Assembly: GCA_019247075.1 (NCBI GenBank)
Contig: JAFAPR010000129.1
Coordinates: 1 to 43,369 of the forward strand
DNA length: 43,369 bases
DNA from: Solirubrobacterales bacterium
GTDB taxonomy: Bacteria > Actinomycetota > Thermoleophilia > Solirubrobacterales > Solirubrobacteraceae
Direction: 5' to 3'
The notes under the pieces are model-generated. The model was not told the origin of the DNA, did no database searches, and was given only the letters and a program-made list of their open reading frames with translations. Made by a program: the position numbers and the translations under genes. Position 1 is the stretch's first letter. Every line of letters begins with the position of its first letter. This document shows, piece after piece, positions 9,026 to 18,266 of the stretch.

Positions 9026-11749
9026 TTAGGTGCGCGCGCTCGCGTCGTGCAGTAGGCGACCGACCGGGACCGCGCGGAGGTGCGCGGCTCGCAATTCGGT
9101 CTGGAGCTTGGCCAGCAGCCGGAGGAGCTCCTGTGGGTGGCCGGCGGCGACCTCAATGACCTCTCCGCGCCGCAGCTGGCCGAAGTGGTCGCCCCGATCG
9201 TCGATCTTGACGGCCCCGCCGATCAGGCGGCCGCCGGCGCCGTGAGCGAGCCACCACTGGCCGAGATCAGGAGCGCTCGAAACGTAGAGGATGTGGTGGC
9301 TATCGAGGCCGAGAGCATTCATCCACCGGTGAAGCTGTGCTGGGACCCCGATCCAGCGCACCAGACCGCCCCCCGGCAGCCGGGGCACGCACTGGTCGCC
9401 AAGCTGCAGGAACCGCAGTTGCTCGGCCGAGGGCGGATGCCTGAGCGCGAAGGAGACGTAGATGTGGCGCGCGGCGAGCGCTTGAGCCAAGGGCTGCACG
9501 TTGGCATTGGGGGCATCGACGAGGAGGCCGATCTCGGGCCGGGTGGTGGCCACTGCAGTCACCGGCGAGAGGCCCGCCAGATCCGAGATCAGTGAGTACG
9601 CCGCCCCAGTGCTGAGGCCCCACAGCGCGATCGCGGTCACGGTCGCGGTGGCGGTGGCGGCGCGTGCGGTCCGCACTCGCCAGCGCGGGAGCGTGCGCGC
9701 CCGACGCTCGTCGGTGAGGATCAGCGAGGCGGTGGAGGGCCGCCGCGCGAACGAGCTATCGGGCTCCGGGCGGCGCGCGAGCGCGCGCTCGAGCGCCGGC
9801 CTGATCTCGTGATAGCGGCGCGCCACCTGCGCCAGGCCGAACCGCTCGAGCGCCGTGTTCGAGGCCCGCACGTGGCCGTAGCCGAACCCGTAGGAGACCA
9901 CCGGGCAGCCGCGGATGATCGCCTCGAGCACGGTCAGCCCGGCGCTCGAGTGGATGAGCACGTCAGAGGCCGCGAGTACGTCCCCCATGCGGTCGGTGAA
10001 GCCCATCAGGCGCAGGCGGGGCTCCGAGCCCAGGCGCTGGGAGACCCTGGAGCGCAGCTTGTCGTTGCGCCCGCAGAGACAGAGCACGGTCGCGTCTTCG
10101 ATCTCGAGCGCGGCGCGCGTGGCCCCGAGCAGGTCGCCGACGCCCCAGCCGCCGCCTGAGACCGCGATCACCTTGCCCTCCGCGGGCAGGGCGAGCGCGC
10201 GCCGGGCGTCCGCGCGCGAGCGAGCGGCGAGGAAGGAGGCCGACGTGGGCGGCTTGGCCCAGCGGACGCTCCCCGATCCGGCGATCCGCTCGACCTCCTC
10301 CATCGACTCCGGATGAGTGACGAAGTGCAGGTCGATGCCCGGATGGGCCCAGAAGTGCAAGCCCGCTAGGTCGGTGATCGACGAGTAGCAGGGGATCGAG
10401 AGCCGGCCCCGCCTGCGCATCTCGCCGAGCACCGCGGTGACGCCCGGGTAGGTCGAGACGATGTGGTCGGGGCTGTGGGCACGGATGAGCCGCAGGAGCC
10501 CGCGGTGGCCGAACGCATAGAGCAACCTGCGCGCGAGCCACCGGGTGGGGGCGAAACGCATGAAGAGCGTGTAGAAGAAGTCGAACAGCCATGGCAGCCG
10601 GTCGAACATGAAGGCTGAGTTCTCCCGCAGCACGCGCGTAAGCCCGGAGCCCATCGCGGGCAGCCCGTTGACGACCGAGACCTGGGCGTCGGGGTCCTCG
10701 TCGGAGAACTCGTGGGCGACAGCGCGCGCGGGCAGGTCGTGGCCCTCGCCGATGTCGGCCGAGATGATCAGCACCTGGCGGGGCTTTGCCTCGGCGTCGG
10801 GCTCGCCGGCGGGAATGACCTCCGCCGCCTCGCGCTGCGCAGCCGCGGTCGCCTGTGTCTGGCGCCAATCGACGTAGCGGCGCACCCCCTCGGAGAATGG
10901 GGTCGCCGCTATCCAACCGAGCTCGGTCCGCGCCCGGGCGCTCGAGACGACCTTGCCGTTGAAGTCGCCGGGTCGAGCTGGGGTGTGGACGATCTCTACG
11001 TCGCCGATCAGGTCTCTGACCGTCTCGGCGATCTGTTTGATCGTCACGGTCTCGTCCGAGGCGAGGTTGTAGACCCGGCCCTTGGCGACGTCGTCGAGCG
11101 CCAGCGCGACGCCGCTGGCGAGGTCCTCCACGTACACAAAGCGACGCGACTGGCTGCCGTCTCCCGCGATCGTGAGCGGCTCGCCGGCGAGTGCCTTGTT
11201 GACAAAGGCCGGAACGACCGCGGCCTCGCGGGCGCGCGGCCCGTACGGAATGCCGAAGCGCAGGATCGTGTAGTCGATCCCATACAGCTCTTGGTAGGCC
11301 TTGCAGTACAGCTCGCCGGCCAGCTTGGTGCTGGTGTAGAGGTGGCTCGGGGCCGGAAGCAGGGTCTCCTCGTCGACGGCCTCCTCGAGGCAGTCCGAAT
11401 AGACCCAGATGGTGCTCGCGTACACGATTCGCTTGACGCCCGCCCGCCGCGCCGCCTCGAGCACCGTCACCGTCCCGCGTGCGTTGACCCGCTCCGCGTC
11501 CTCGGGCTCGGCGTGAACGTCATTGACGTCCGCGACCGCGGCCAGGTGCGCGACCGCGTCGCAGCTATGGAGCGCCCGCTCGAGCGCGTCGCGGTCGGTG
11601 ATCGAGCCGAGCACGGTGTCGACCGACCCCGGCTCGTGCCAAGGGGAGGGCCGCAGGTCGTAGATCACCGGCTTGTACCCACGTGCCCGCAGCCTGTCGA
11701 CCACGTGCGAGCCGATGAATCCCGAGCCCCCTGTTACCAGAACCCTCAT
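9026..11749 (-). CDS. Tri-domain fusion: NAD-sugar epimerase + MGDG-synthase-like glycosyltransferase + membrane-anchored degenerate deacetylase-like domain
   Basis: One uninterrupted 907-residue frame from ATG 11749. Residues 1-300 are an extended SDR sugar epimerase/dehydratase: TGGSGFIGSH at 6-15, the Y138-x-x-x-K142 pair (HLYTSTK) and the RFVYVEDLA substrate loop. After a linker, about residues 325-680 are a GT28-like glycosyltransferase of the monogalactosyldiacylglycerol-synthase type: ISADIGEGHDLPARAV at its start, HIVSTYPGVT, and the donor loop LIHSSAGLTVLEAI. A transmembrane helix follows (about 690-720), then a ~180-residue domain that reads like a NodB polysaccharide-deacetylase fold (EIGLLVDAP, YVSFAL) but without the metal-binding Asp-Asp pair. 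It lies 49 nt after the aminotransferase on the same strand. I infer that it makes and transfers a sugar to a lipid at the membrane. Domain calls 1 and 2 are firm, the third tentative. Confidence 0.85.
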   Translation of the reverse strand: MRVLVTGGSGFIGSHVVDRLRARGYKPVIYDLRPSPWHEPGSVDTVLGSITDRDALERALHSCDAVAHLAAVADVNDVHAEPEDAERVNARGTVTVLEAARRAGVKRIVYASTIWVYSDCLEEAVDEETLLPAPSHLYTSTKLAGELYCKAYQELYGIDYTILRFGIPYGPRAREAAVVPAFVNKALAGEPLTIAGDGSQSRRFVYVEDLASGVALALDDVAKGRVYNLASDETVTIKQIAETVRDLIGDVEIVHTPARPGDFNGKVVSSARARTELGWIAATPFSEGVRRYVDWRQTQATAAAQREAAEVIPAGEPDAEAKPRQVLIISADIGEGHDLPARAVAHEFSDEDPDAQVSVVNGLPAMGSGLTRVLRENSAFMFDRLPWLFDFFYTLFMRFAPTRWLARRLLYAFGHRGLLRLIRAHSPDHIVSTYPGVTAVLGEMRRRGRLSIPCYSSITDLAGLHFWAHPGIDLHFVTHPESMEEVERIAGSGSVRWAKPPTSASFLAARSRADARRALALPAEGKVIAVSGGGWGVGDLLGATRAALEIEDATVLCLCGRNDKLRSRVSQRLGSEPRLRLMGFTDRMGDVLAASDVLIHSSAGLTVLEAIIRGCPVVSYGFGYGHVRASNTALERFGLAQVARRYHEIRPALERALARRPEPDSSFARRPSTASLILTDERRARTLPRWRVRTARAATATATVTAIALWGLSTGAAYSLISDLAGLSPVTAVATTRPEIGLLVDAPNANVQPLAQALAARHIYVSFALRHPPSAEQLRFLQLGDQCVPRLPGGGLVRWIGVPAQLHRWMNALGLDSHHILYVSSAPDLGQWWLAHGAGGRLIGGAVKIDDRGDHFGQLRRGEVIEVAAGHPQELLRLLAKLQTELRAAHLRAVPVGRLLHDASART

Positions 11750-11798
11750 TGGGTTGCTCCCAGCGCCGGTCCTACCCCGGTCCCGTGCGAGCCAAGCT

Positions 11799-12797
11799 TC
11801 ATACCGGTTGGTAGTAGAGCGGGACGCACGAGTGGTTACGCGCGACCCAGTCGCTGTTGGGCAGCTCGACGTGCTCGCCGAGGATGCGGTGGCAGGGCTC
11901 GTCGTATACGCGGCCCGTGGACCTCTCGAGCCAGTCGAAAACGATGTACTTGTATAGGCCCGAGGTCATCCCGTCGGGCAGCTCGAGCCGGCTCGGGTAT
12001 CGGGAATCGAGGTGGGTCCGAGCGACCTCGTTCTTCCAGGCCACGATCTCTTCGAGCCGCTCGATCTCGACCAGCGCCAGCGCCGAGGTCAGCTCGCTCA
12101 TGCGGAAGTTCAGCCCCCGCACGCGGAAGTCAGGCTTGCCGTAGTTGCGAAAGGCGCGCGCGTGCTCGATCACCTCGGGCCGCTTCGATACGAGCACACC
12201 TCCCTCTCCGCTGGTGATGGTCTTGGTCGCGTACAGCGAGAAGATCCCCACGTCGCCGTACCCGCCGGGCCTGCGGCCGTTCCAGGAGGCGCCATGGGCG
12301 TGGGCGCAGTCCTCGATCAAGAAGATTCCGTGGTCGGCGCAATAAGCGGCGATCCGCTCGGAATCGAAGGCAATGTGGCCGCCAATATGGACCAGCAAGG
12401 CCGCGGCCGGTCGATGGCGCTCCGCCTTGCGCACGAAGTCTTCGAACGACATGCACAGGTCTTCGCGGTTGCAGTCGACGAATCGGACCTCGGCTCCGGC
12501 GCTGATCGCGCTCAACGGCGTGGCCATGAAGGTGTTGGAGGGGCAGAGCACGGTCCGGCCCGCGACCGCAGCGAAGTCCAGCGCCGCCAGCGCCCCGCCG
12601 GCCCAGCTCGAGAGCGCCACCGCCGGCAGACCATTCCAGGCGCTCCACGCCTCCTCGAAGCTGTTCACGAGCTCTCCCTCCGACCAGCGCCCGGAGTCGA
12701 GCATCTGGTCGATCAATTCGTGGAGACGGCCGCGGTCTCGCTGGTCGAAACCGATCGCAAACCGGGAGAAGTCTTGGAGCGGGGAGGTGGAGATCAT
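11799..12797 (-). CDS. DegT/DnrJ/EryC1/StrS-family sugar aminotransferase
   Basis: A PLP enzyme of fold type I that transaminates keto-sugar nucleotides to amino sugars. The Schiff-base Lys is in SLYATKTITSGEGG, preceded by the PLP-ring Asp in FLIEDCAHAHGA; C-P-S-N-T-F-M-A-T is the usual substrate-side loop and R-x-x-G-K-P-D-F the later one. I take the ATG at 12797 (332 residues); the frame also runs from an ATG at 12899 (366 residues) but its first 34 residues (TATGTATPQS...) are low-complexity and unlike the family. The protein is slightly short at the C-terminus compared with the usual 370-400 residues. It heads a two-gene minus-strand unit with the epimerase-glycosyltransferase fusion, suggesting a dedicated amino sugar. 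Divergent to the gene at 12999. Confidence 0.87.
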   Translation of the reverse strand: MISTSPLQDFSRFAIGFDQRDRGRLHELIDQMLDSGRWSEGELVNSFEEAWSAWNGLPAVALSSWAGGALAALDFAAVAGRTVLCPSNTFMATPLSAISAGAEVRFVDCNREDLCMSFEDFVRKAERHRPAAALLVHIGGHIAFDSERIAAYCADHGIFLIEDCAHAHGASWNGRRPGGYGDVGIFSLYATKTITSGEGGVLVSKRPEVIEHARAFRNYGKPDFRVRGLNFRMSELTSALALVEIERLEEIVAWKNEVARTHLDSRYPSRLELPDGMTSGLYKYIVFDWLERSTGRVYDEPCHRILGEHVELPNSDWVARNHSCVPLYYQPV

Positions 12798-12998
12798 GGC
12801 TGTGGACTGTGTGCGCGCGGCGATCGACAGTTGCTGATGCGTACGTGGCACCGGGCGGCACGCGGACTGGGGAGTCGCGGTGCCTGTCGCGGTTGCCATC
12901 CTCTCAGTTCGCGCCGAGCGCCAACAAGCCTTTCAGACGGCTAGGACGGTAGCGATTTCCCGCGCCTTCGCCACAGCGGCTCCTAATACTGGGCTACC

Positions 12999-13574
12999 GT
13001 GCGCGGGATGGCGCCGGAGCAGGGTCCCGAGCTTGACCCCTGGCTGCCCAGGCCGACAGTTCATGTGACGCATTCGCGACGCAGCAGCGCGAGCCCCGAT
13101 GAGCTGTGGCGCGCTGCCCGCACCGTGCTCCTGCGCGAGACCGCGCTGCTCGGCAGGCTGGTCCAGTGGCGCATCCCCGGGACCCCCGCCGAAATTCCGT
13201 ATTACGAGCTCTTTCGCAGGGCCCCGTTCACTGTGCTGGAGGACGGCGAGCGCTCGCTCGTGAGCGGCATCGTTGGCCGCATCTGGACGCTGCGCCGGGA
13301 TTACCCCACGCTCGCGGGCGCGGAGGAGTTTCGCCGCTTCAATTCCTCCGGCACGGCGCGGGTGGTGTTCGCGATGTGGGCCGCGGACGAGCCGGGCGGC
13401 GCCCGCCTGAGCGCCGAGGTCAGGGTCTCCGCGATCGGGTCGCAGGGGCGCTTTGGCATGGCCGCCGTGCGACCCCTGATCGCTGCCTTCCAGCACCTGA
13501 TCGGCAGCGACGGACTGGCGGCGGCCGTCCGCAAGGCAGAGAGCGGGTCGGAGCAACGCCCCCTGGGCAACTAA
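12999..13574 (+). CDS. Hypothetical protein (possible SRPBCC/START-like fold)
   Basis: A 191-residue soluble protein with a GTG start at 12999 and an ATG four codons on at 13008. I do not recognise the family with certainty. The pattern of a strand-forming start (PTVHVTHSRRSSASPDELW), a following helix (ARTVLLRETALLGRLVQWRIPG) and later E-D-G-E-R-S-L-V-S-G-I-V-G-R-I-W-T strands and S-G-T-A-R-V-V-F-A-M-W is reminiscent of polyketide-cyclase/START-like proteins, ending with a long helix (RPLIAAFQHLIGSDGL). No catalytic motif is visible. It lies 11 nt before recD2 on the same strand, so it may share a transcript, and it is divergent from the aminotransferase. Codon use matches its neighbours, so it is a real gene. 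Confidence 0.7.
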   Translation: MRGMAPEQGPELDPWLPRPTVHVTHSRRSSASPDELWRAARTVLLRETALLGRLVQWRIPGTPAEIPYYELFRRAPFTVLEDGERSLVSGIVGRIWTLRRDYPTLAGAEEFRRFNSSGTARVVFAMWAADEPGGARLSAEVRVSAIGSQGRFGMAAVRPLIAAFQHLIGSDGLAAAVRKAESGSEQRPLGN

Positions 13575-13585
13575 CGTGACAGCCA

Positions 13586-15832
13586 ATGACCGCCGTCACA
13601 GTGCACGCCGCCTTCGACGCGGACGTCACGGTACGCCGCAAACGGTTCGCCCAGCAGGCGACCGGCTTCGCCGTGCTCGAGGCCGTAGCGGATGACGGCA
13701 AGCAGCTCGTGCTCGTGGGCCCCCTCGTTCACCTCGATGAGCGCGAACGCGCGCACGTGCTCGGCATGTGGGTGCACGACGGCCGCTACGGACCCCAGGT
13801 CAAGGTAAGCGAGGCCAGGCCGCTTCCGCCCGCCGACGAGGATTCGCTGCGGGTGTTGCTGCGCCGGGTCCGGCACGTCGGCGACAAGCGGGCGCAGCGG
13901 CTGATCGATCGCTACGGCCCCGACCGAGTGCTCGACGCGATCGACAGCGACCCCCAGACCGCCTTCGGGGCAGCGGGCCTGGGGAGCGGCCGGGCGCGGG
14001 AGGCGACTTCCTGCTGGGAGGAGCTTCGCGCCACCCGCCTGCTCCACATGCTGCTCGCTCCTCATGGCCTAGCGTACCTCGCGCCGAGGATCCACGCTGA
14101 GTACGGTCCTGGCGCCCACCGAGTGGTGCAGGAGCAGCCGTACGAGCTGACAGGCGTGTTCGGCGTCGGCTTTGCGCTGGCCGACCGGATCGCGCGTGCG
14201 ATCGGCGTCCGGGACCCAGCAGACCGTGCCCGCGCCGGGATGCTTCACCTGCTCGCCGAGGCAGAACGCGGCGGCAGCACGTGCCTGCCGGCAGAGCGCC
14301 TGTTGTACGAGTTGCGCGGGCTGCTCGCCGCCGGCGACACTCGGGCTGCCTTCGACCAAGGCGACGGGAGGGAGGTCACGGCGCAGGTGGATCCGGGGAT
14401 CCTCGACCAAATGCTCGCGCGTGGTCAGATCGAGCGCCAGGGCCCGTGGGTCTACCGGACGCAGACCGCCCGGCTGGAGGCCGAGCTTGCGCAGCGGCTC
14501 GCGCGCCTGGTCTCGAGCAGAGCGTCTGACCGCCTCCGCGCCCCGGCCGACCAGGAGATCGCCGCGACCGGTCTTGCGCCAAATCCGGCCCAGCTCCGCG
14601 CACTTCAGCATGCCTTCGTCACCAAGCTCTCGCTGATCACCGGTGGTCCAGGCACGGGCAAGACCTCGAGCATCCGCGCGATCGCGCGCTGCGCCGTCGG
14701 CCAAGGCGCGAACGTGATGCTGGTGGCTCCCACCGGCCGAGCGGCCGTACGCATGAGCGAGGCCGCTGGGCTGAGGGCGCGGACGGTTCACTCGGCGCTG
14801 GGCTGGATCCCGGGAGAGGGACCCCAGCACGACCATGAGCACCCGCTCGCGTGCGACCTATTGATCGTGGATGAGTCCTCGATGGCCAACCTCGAGCTGC
14901 TCGTCGTCCTCTTGCGGGCGGTCGGCCCGCAAACCAGCGTGGTGCTGGTCGGCGACGCCGACCAGCTCGCCCCGGTCGGCGCCGGCAAGCCGTTCGCCGA
15001 GCTGGTGGCCTCGGGCCTCGTTCCGGTCACCAGGTTGACCCACATCTTCCGCCAGGCGGCGGGCAGCATGATCGTCCAGGGCGCGCACGCGATCCGCGTC
15101 GGCCGGCCGCCGGGCTTCTCGCCCGCGGCCGCTACGCGCCGAGACCTGTTCATGATCGAGCGCGCCGATCCGGCGAGCGCGCGCGAGGAGATCGTCTCGC
15201 TGGTCGCGCAACGGCTGCCCGCCCACTACGGCGTCGACCCGCTCGCGGACATCCAGGTGTTCGCGCCGGTGTACCGGGGAGAGCTTGGCATCGAGCGCCT
15301 CAACGAGGCCCTGCGCGACGCGCTCAACTCCGGTGGCCGCGCGGTGCGCGGCGGCCGTCTGCGGATCGGCGACAAGGTGATGCTCACGGGGCGCAACCTG
15401 CACGAGCTCGGCCTGATGAACGGGACGGTCCTGCGCGTGGTCGACGAGGTTGGCGACGTTTCAGGCGAGGATGGCCTGGCCGGCAAGGGGCTTGGTGAGG
15501 ATCCAGCGCTCCTCCTCGCGGGCGAGGAGGCGGTGTTCAGGCTTCCGTTCGCGGAGGTGGACCGGCTGGCGCTTGCCTACGCCTGCTCGGTCCACCGTGG
15601 CCAGGGGATCGAGCTGTCGGTCGCTGTGATTGTCGCCCACCCCGCAGCGGGCGCATTCTTCTTGCGCCGCGAGATGCTCTACACCGCCATCACGCGCGCA
15701 AAGCAAGCCACGGTCATCGTGGGGACCCGACAGGCCGTTGAGCGCGCCGCGAGGAGCACCGACACGAGCGCCCGTCACAGCCGGCTCGGGGAGCGGTTGC
15801 GGCAGTTGTTGCACCCGCAAGCCGGGAGGTGA
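13586..15832 (+). CDS. recD2: ATP-dependent DNA helicase RecD2-like (SF1B)
   Basis: A 748-residue 5'-3' helicase of the RecD2 type, which works without RecBC in repair or replication restart. The N-terminal part has the RecD2-specific OB-like and helix-hairpin-helix region (RRVRHVGDKRAQRLIDRYG near residue 95). Walker A GGPGTGKT is near residue 353, Walker B LLIVDESSM near 430, motif III VVLVGDADQLAPVGAGK near 453, and the SH3-like and C-terminal motifs VHRGQGIEL and MLYTAITRAK near 670-705 close the motor. Length is normal for RecD2. No strong ribosome site precedes ATG 13586. Its stop overlaps the next start (GTGA, 15829-15832), so it is translationally coupled to the transporter although the functions look unrelated. 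Confidence 0.92.
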   Translation: MTAVTVHAAFDADVTVRRKRFAQQATGFAVLEAVADDGKQLVLVGPLVHLDERERAHVLGMWVHDGRYGPQVKVSEARPLPPADEDSLRVLLRRVRHVGDKRAQRLIDRYGPDRVLDAIDSDPQTAFGAAGLGSGRAREATSCWEELRATRLLHMLLAPHGLAYLAPRIHAEYGPGAHRVVQEQPYELTGVFGVGFALADRIARAIGVRDPADRARAGMLHLLAEAERGGSTCLPAERLLYELRGLLAAGDTRAAFDQGDGREVTAQVDPGILDQMLARGQIERQGPWVYRTQTARLEAELAQRLARLVSSRASDRLRAPADQEIAATGLAPNPAQLRALQHAFVTKLSLITGGPGTGKTSSIRAIARCAVGQGANVMLVAPTGRAAVRMSEAAGLRARTVHSALGWIPGEGPQHDHEHPLACDLLIVDESSMANLELLVVLLRAVGPQTSVVLVGDADQLAPVGAGKPFAELVASGLVPVTRLTHIFRQAAGSMIVQGAHAIRVGRPPGFSPAAATRRDLFMIERADPASAREEIVSLVAQRLPAHYGVDPLADIQVFAPVYRGELGIERLNEALRDALNSGGRAVRGGRLRIGDKVMLTGRNLHELGLMNGTVLRVVDEVGDVSGEDGLAGKGLGEDPALLLAGEEAVFRLPFAEVDRLALAYACSVHRGQGIELSVAVIVAHPAAGAFFLRREMLYTAITRAKQATVIVGTRQAVERAARSTDTSARHSRLGERLRQLLHPQAGR

Positions 15833-16866
15833 CGCTGCGGCGACCCCACGGACGGCCCTGGGCGGGGGCCTTCAACGTCGTGATGGCGACCGCGATCGTC
15901 TCGATCGCCGCCCAGAAGTTTGGCCTGCACGTGGTCTCGATCGCCCTGCTCTGGCTGGCCGTGGCCGCGTTCCTCCCGCTGGTGGCGCTCGACCTGCGCC
16001 GCGTCCGCGCACCGCTTGGGTTCCTGCGGCGCGCGAGCGCACCGGGGACGGGGCTGCCGGCGATGGGCTTCGTGGCCGATACGGCGGTTCTGGGCACGCG
16101 CGTGGCGCTCCTGGGCGGCGAAGCCGCGCGCGTGATCAGTGCAGTGCTGCTCGGAATCGGCGCGTTGATCTGGCTGCCGTTGCTGGCGGCGGTGTCGCCC
16201 GAGCTGGGGTTGGGTCTGTTCGGTGCAAACCGCGGCGAGATCGCCTCCCGCGCCAGGGGGGAATGGCTTCTCGGGGTGGTCGCCACCGAGGGACTTGCGA
16301 TCCTGGCGGGCCTACTTTCCTCTGGGCGCCACTCCGCACTGCACGACGCGGCCACAGTGCTGTGGGCTCTCGGCGGCCTGCTCTACCTCGCCATCTGCTG
16401 GATGCTGGCGGCGCACCTTCGGCGGCACCCGCTCTCGCCGCGCGACATCACCCCGGACCTGTGGATCTTGATGGGAGGAATTGCGATCTTTGTGGTGGCC
16501 GGGGCGACTTCCTTCCGGGGCAGGCCTGGGTCCGTCAGCGGCCTGGTGGTGACCGTGGCCTGGGCGCTGGCCAGCGCCTGGATCCCCGTACTGGCCGCAG
16601 GCGAGCTCTGGCGCGCCACACGCATGGGGCTGCCGCGGTTCACCCCCGAGCGCTGGACGATGGTCTTCCCGCTCGGCATGTACAGCGTCTGCGGCGTGCT
16701 CACCGGTAGCGCCTTCGGCGTCGGCTGGATCGGGCGGATCGGCCATTGGTGGTTCGCGGTTGCGCTGGCGGCGTGGGTCGCGGTGGCGTTGGGAGAGCTC
16801 CGCTCTGCCTTCCGCCGCCCTGCTCCGAGCGCACAATCCAGATCACGGGTAGAAGACCTGCTGTGA
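15829..16866 (+). CDS. TDT/SLAC1-family (TehA-like) membrane transporter
   Basis: A 345-residue membrane protein with about ten hydrophobic segments. The pattern fits the tellurite-resistance/dicarboxylate-transporter family (TehA, Mae1, SLAC1, yeast Ssu1): an opening G-A-F-N-V-V-M-A-T-A-I-V-S helix, and late W-T-M-V-F-P-L-G-M-Y-S near residue 280 with the characteristic F-P-L-G-M-Y that recurs in the family. These proteins pass small anions such as malate, chloride/nitrate or sulfite. The GTG start at 15829 overlaps the recD2 stop; the stop overlaps the GTG of the MmgE/PrpD gene (GTGA, 16863-16866). Since the gene two downstream resembles a sulfite-using enzyme and Ssu1 is a sulfite exporter, a sulfite or sulfonate substrate is a reasonable guess, but the sequence alone does not prove it. 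Confidence 0.82.
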   Translation: MTLRRPHGRPWAGAFNVVMATAIVSIAAQKFGLHVVSIALLWLAVAAFLPLVALDLRRVRAPLGFLRRASAPGTGLPAMGFVADTAVLGTRVALLGGEAARVISAVLLGIGALIWLPLLAAVSPELGLGLFGANRGEIASRARGEWLLGVVATEGLAILAGLLSSGRHSALHDAATVLWALGGLLYLAICWMLAAHLRRHPLSPRDITPDLWILMGGIAIFVVAGATSFRGRPGSVSGLVVTVAWALASAWIPVLAAGELWRATRMGLPRFTPERWTMVFPLGMYSVCGVLTGSAFGVGWIGRIGHWWFAVALAAWVAVALGELRSAFRRPAPSAQSRSRVEDLL

Positions 16867-18266
16867 CAAATCAGCGCCCGTCCACCAGCGTGCAGCGGCT
16901 CGCCCGCTTCGCCTGCGCTGCTCGCTTCGAGCAGATCTCGGAGGAGGGCCGCGAGCAGCTCAAGCTCCGGATCCTGGACTCGCTGGGGTGTGCGCTCGGC
17001 GCGCTCGGAGCGGATGTGCCCGAGATGGTGCACGACCAGGTGGCAGAGCTCGGCGGCAATCCGCTCGCGACGCTGATCGGCTCGGAGCGCACCGCGCCCG
17101 ACCGGGCCGCGCTTTACAACGGTGCGCTCGTCCGCTACCTCGATTTCAACGACTCGTTTCTGTCCCCTGGGGAGACATGCCACCCGTCCGACAACCTCGC
17201 GCCGGTGCTGGCGGCGGCCGAGTACGCAGGCGCCGACGGGCGCACGCTGCTGTGCTCGCTGGCGGTGGCATACCAGGTGCAGATTCGGCTCTCCGAGCAG
17301 GCGCCGGTCCGCGCGAAGGGCTTCGATCACACCACGCAGGGCGCGTACGCGGTTGCGGCCGGCGTCGCCCGCGCGCTCGGGCTGGAGCCGCGGCGGACGT
17401 CGAACGCCGTCGCGATCGCCGGCACCTCACTCAACGCATTGCGGGTCACGCGTACGGGGTCGCTTTCGCACTGGAAGGGCCTCGCCTACCCGGCTGTCGC
17501 CTTTGGCGCCACCAACGCGGCCTTTCTGGCCTTGCACGGGATCACCGGGCCGCGCGAGGTGTTCGAAGGGAACAAGGGTTTCAGTGACGCGATCGCCGGG
17601 CCTTTCGAGCTTGATTGGCTCCAAGAGGATCTCGAGGCGGTGCGCAGGACGATCCTGAAGAGGTTCAACGCCGAGATCCATTCGCAGTCGGCGATCGAGG
17701 CGCTGCTCGAACTGCGTGCCGAGCACCGGCTAGATCCGGCGCGGGTGGAACGGATAGAGCTCCACACCTTTCAGGTCGGCTACGACATCATCGGCGGCGG
17801 CGAGGAGGGCTCCAAGCACGAGGTCGAGACCAAGGAGGAGGCGGACCACTCGCTGCCTTACCTGCTTGCGGTCGCGCTGCTGGACGGGCAGGTACTGCCC
17901 GAGCAGTACCGCTCCGAGCGGATCGTCGCCCAGGATGTCCAGGACCTGCTGCGGCGCGTGGAGATCCAGCCCGACGCGGCGCTGTCCGAGCGCTTCCCCG
18001 AGCGCCACTCCGCCCGCATCCGGCTGTACCTGCGCGACGGGCGGGTGCTCGAGCGCGAGCAGCACGACTACGAGGGTTTCACCACGCGCCCCATGAGCTG
18101 GGAGACGGTCGCCGCGAAGTTCGACAGGCTCGCCGATGGCCGTGCCGAGCCCAAACGGCTGTCGCGGATCAAGGACTCGGTGGCGAGCATGGACGAGCTG
18201 CGCACCAAGGACCTGACCGGCTTGCTTGCGCCGCTCAGTACGACCAACAGATCGGAGGGAACATGA
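16863..18266 (+). CDS. MmgE/PrpD family protein (2-methylcitrate dehydratase-like)
   Basis: A 467-residue protein of the MmgE/PrpD fold, which includes 2-methylcitrate dehydratase, cis-aconitate decarboxylase and related lyases. Recognisable segments are L-K-L-R-I-L-D-S-L-G-C-A-L-G-A near residue 35, N-G-A-L-V-R-Y-L-D-F-N-D-S with G-E-T-C-H-P-S-D-N near 85-115, K-G-F-D-H-T-T-Q-G-A-Y near 155, and K-R-F-N-A-E-I-H-S-Q-S near 268. The GTG at 16863 overlaps the transporter stop and begins family similarity; the frame continues upstream to 16746 but only as the shadow of the transporter. Its own stop overlaps the next start (ATGA, 18263-18266). No prpB or prpC is present, so a role in the methylcitrate cycle is not supported; the neighbours suggest another hydroxyacid or sulfonate substrate. 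Confidence 0.88.
   Translation: MTNQRPSTSVQRLARFACAARFEQISEEGREQLKLRILDSLGCALGALGADVPEMVHDQVAELGGNPLATLIGSERTAPDRAALYNGALVRYLDFNDSFLSPGETCHPSDNLAPVLAAAEYAGADGRTLLCSLAVAYQVQIRLSEQAPVRAKGFDHTTQGAYAVAAGVARALGLEPRRTSNAVAIAGTSLNALRVTRTGSLSHWKGLAYPAVAFGATNAAFLALHGITGPREVFEGNKGFSDAIAGPFELDWLQEDLEAVRRTILKRFNAEIHSQSAIEALLELRAEHRLDPARVERIELHTFQVGYDIIGGGEEGSKHEVETKEEADHSLPYLLAVALLDGQVLPEQYRSERIVAQDVQDLLRRVEIQPDAALSERFPERHSARIRLYLRDGRVLEREQHDYEGFTTRPMSWETVAAKFDRLADGRAEPKRLSRIKDSVASMDELRTKDLTGLLAPLSTTNRSEGT

Noticed and set aside
10712-12217. 501-codon plus-strand frame opposite the sugar-fusion and aminotransferase genes
   Set aside because: It is the high-GC antisense shadow of two well-supported minus-strand genes and matches nothing recognisable.
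17615-18262. Long upstream extension of the phosphosulfolactate-synthase-like frame
   Set aside because: The extension is the shadow of the MmgE/PrpD gene; family similarity and a GGAGGG ribosome site place the start at 18263.
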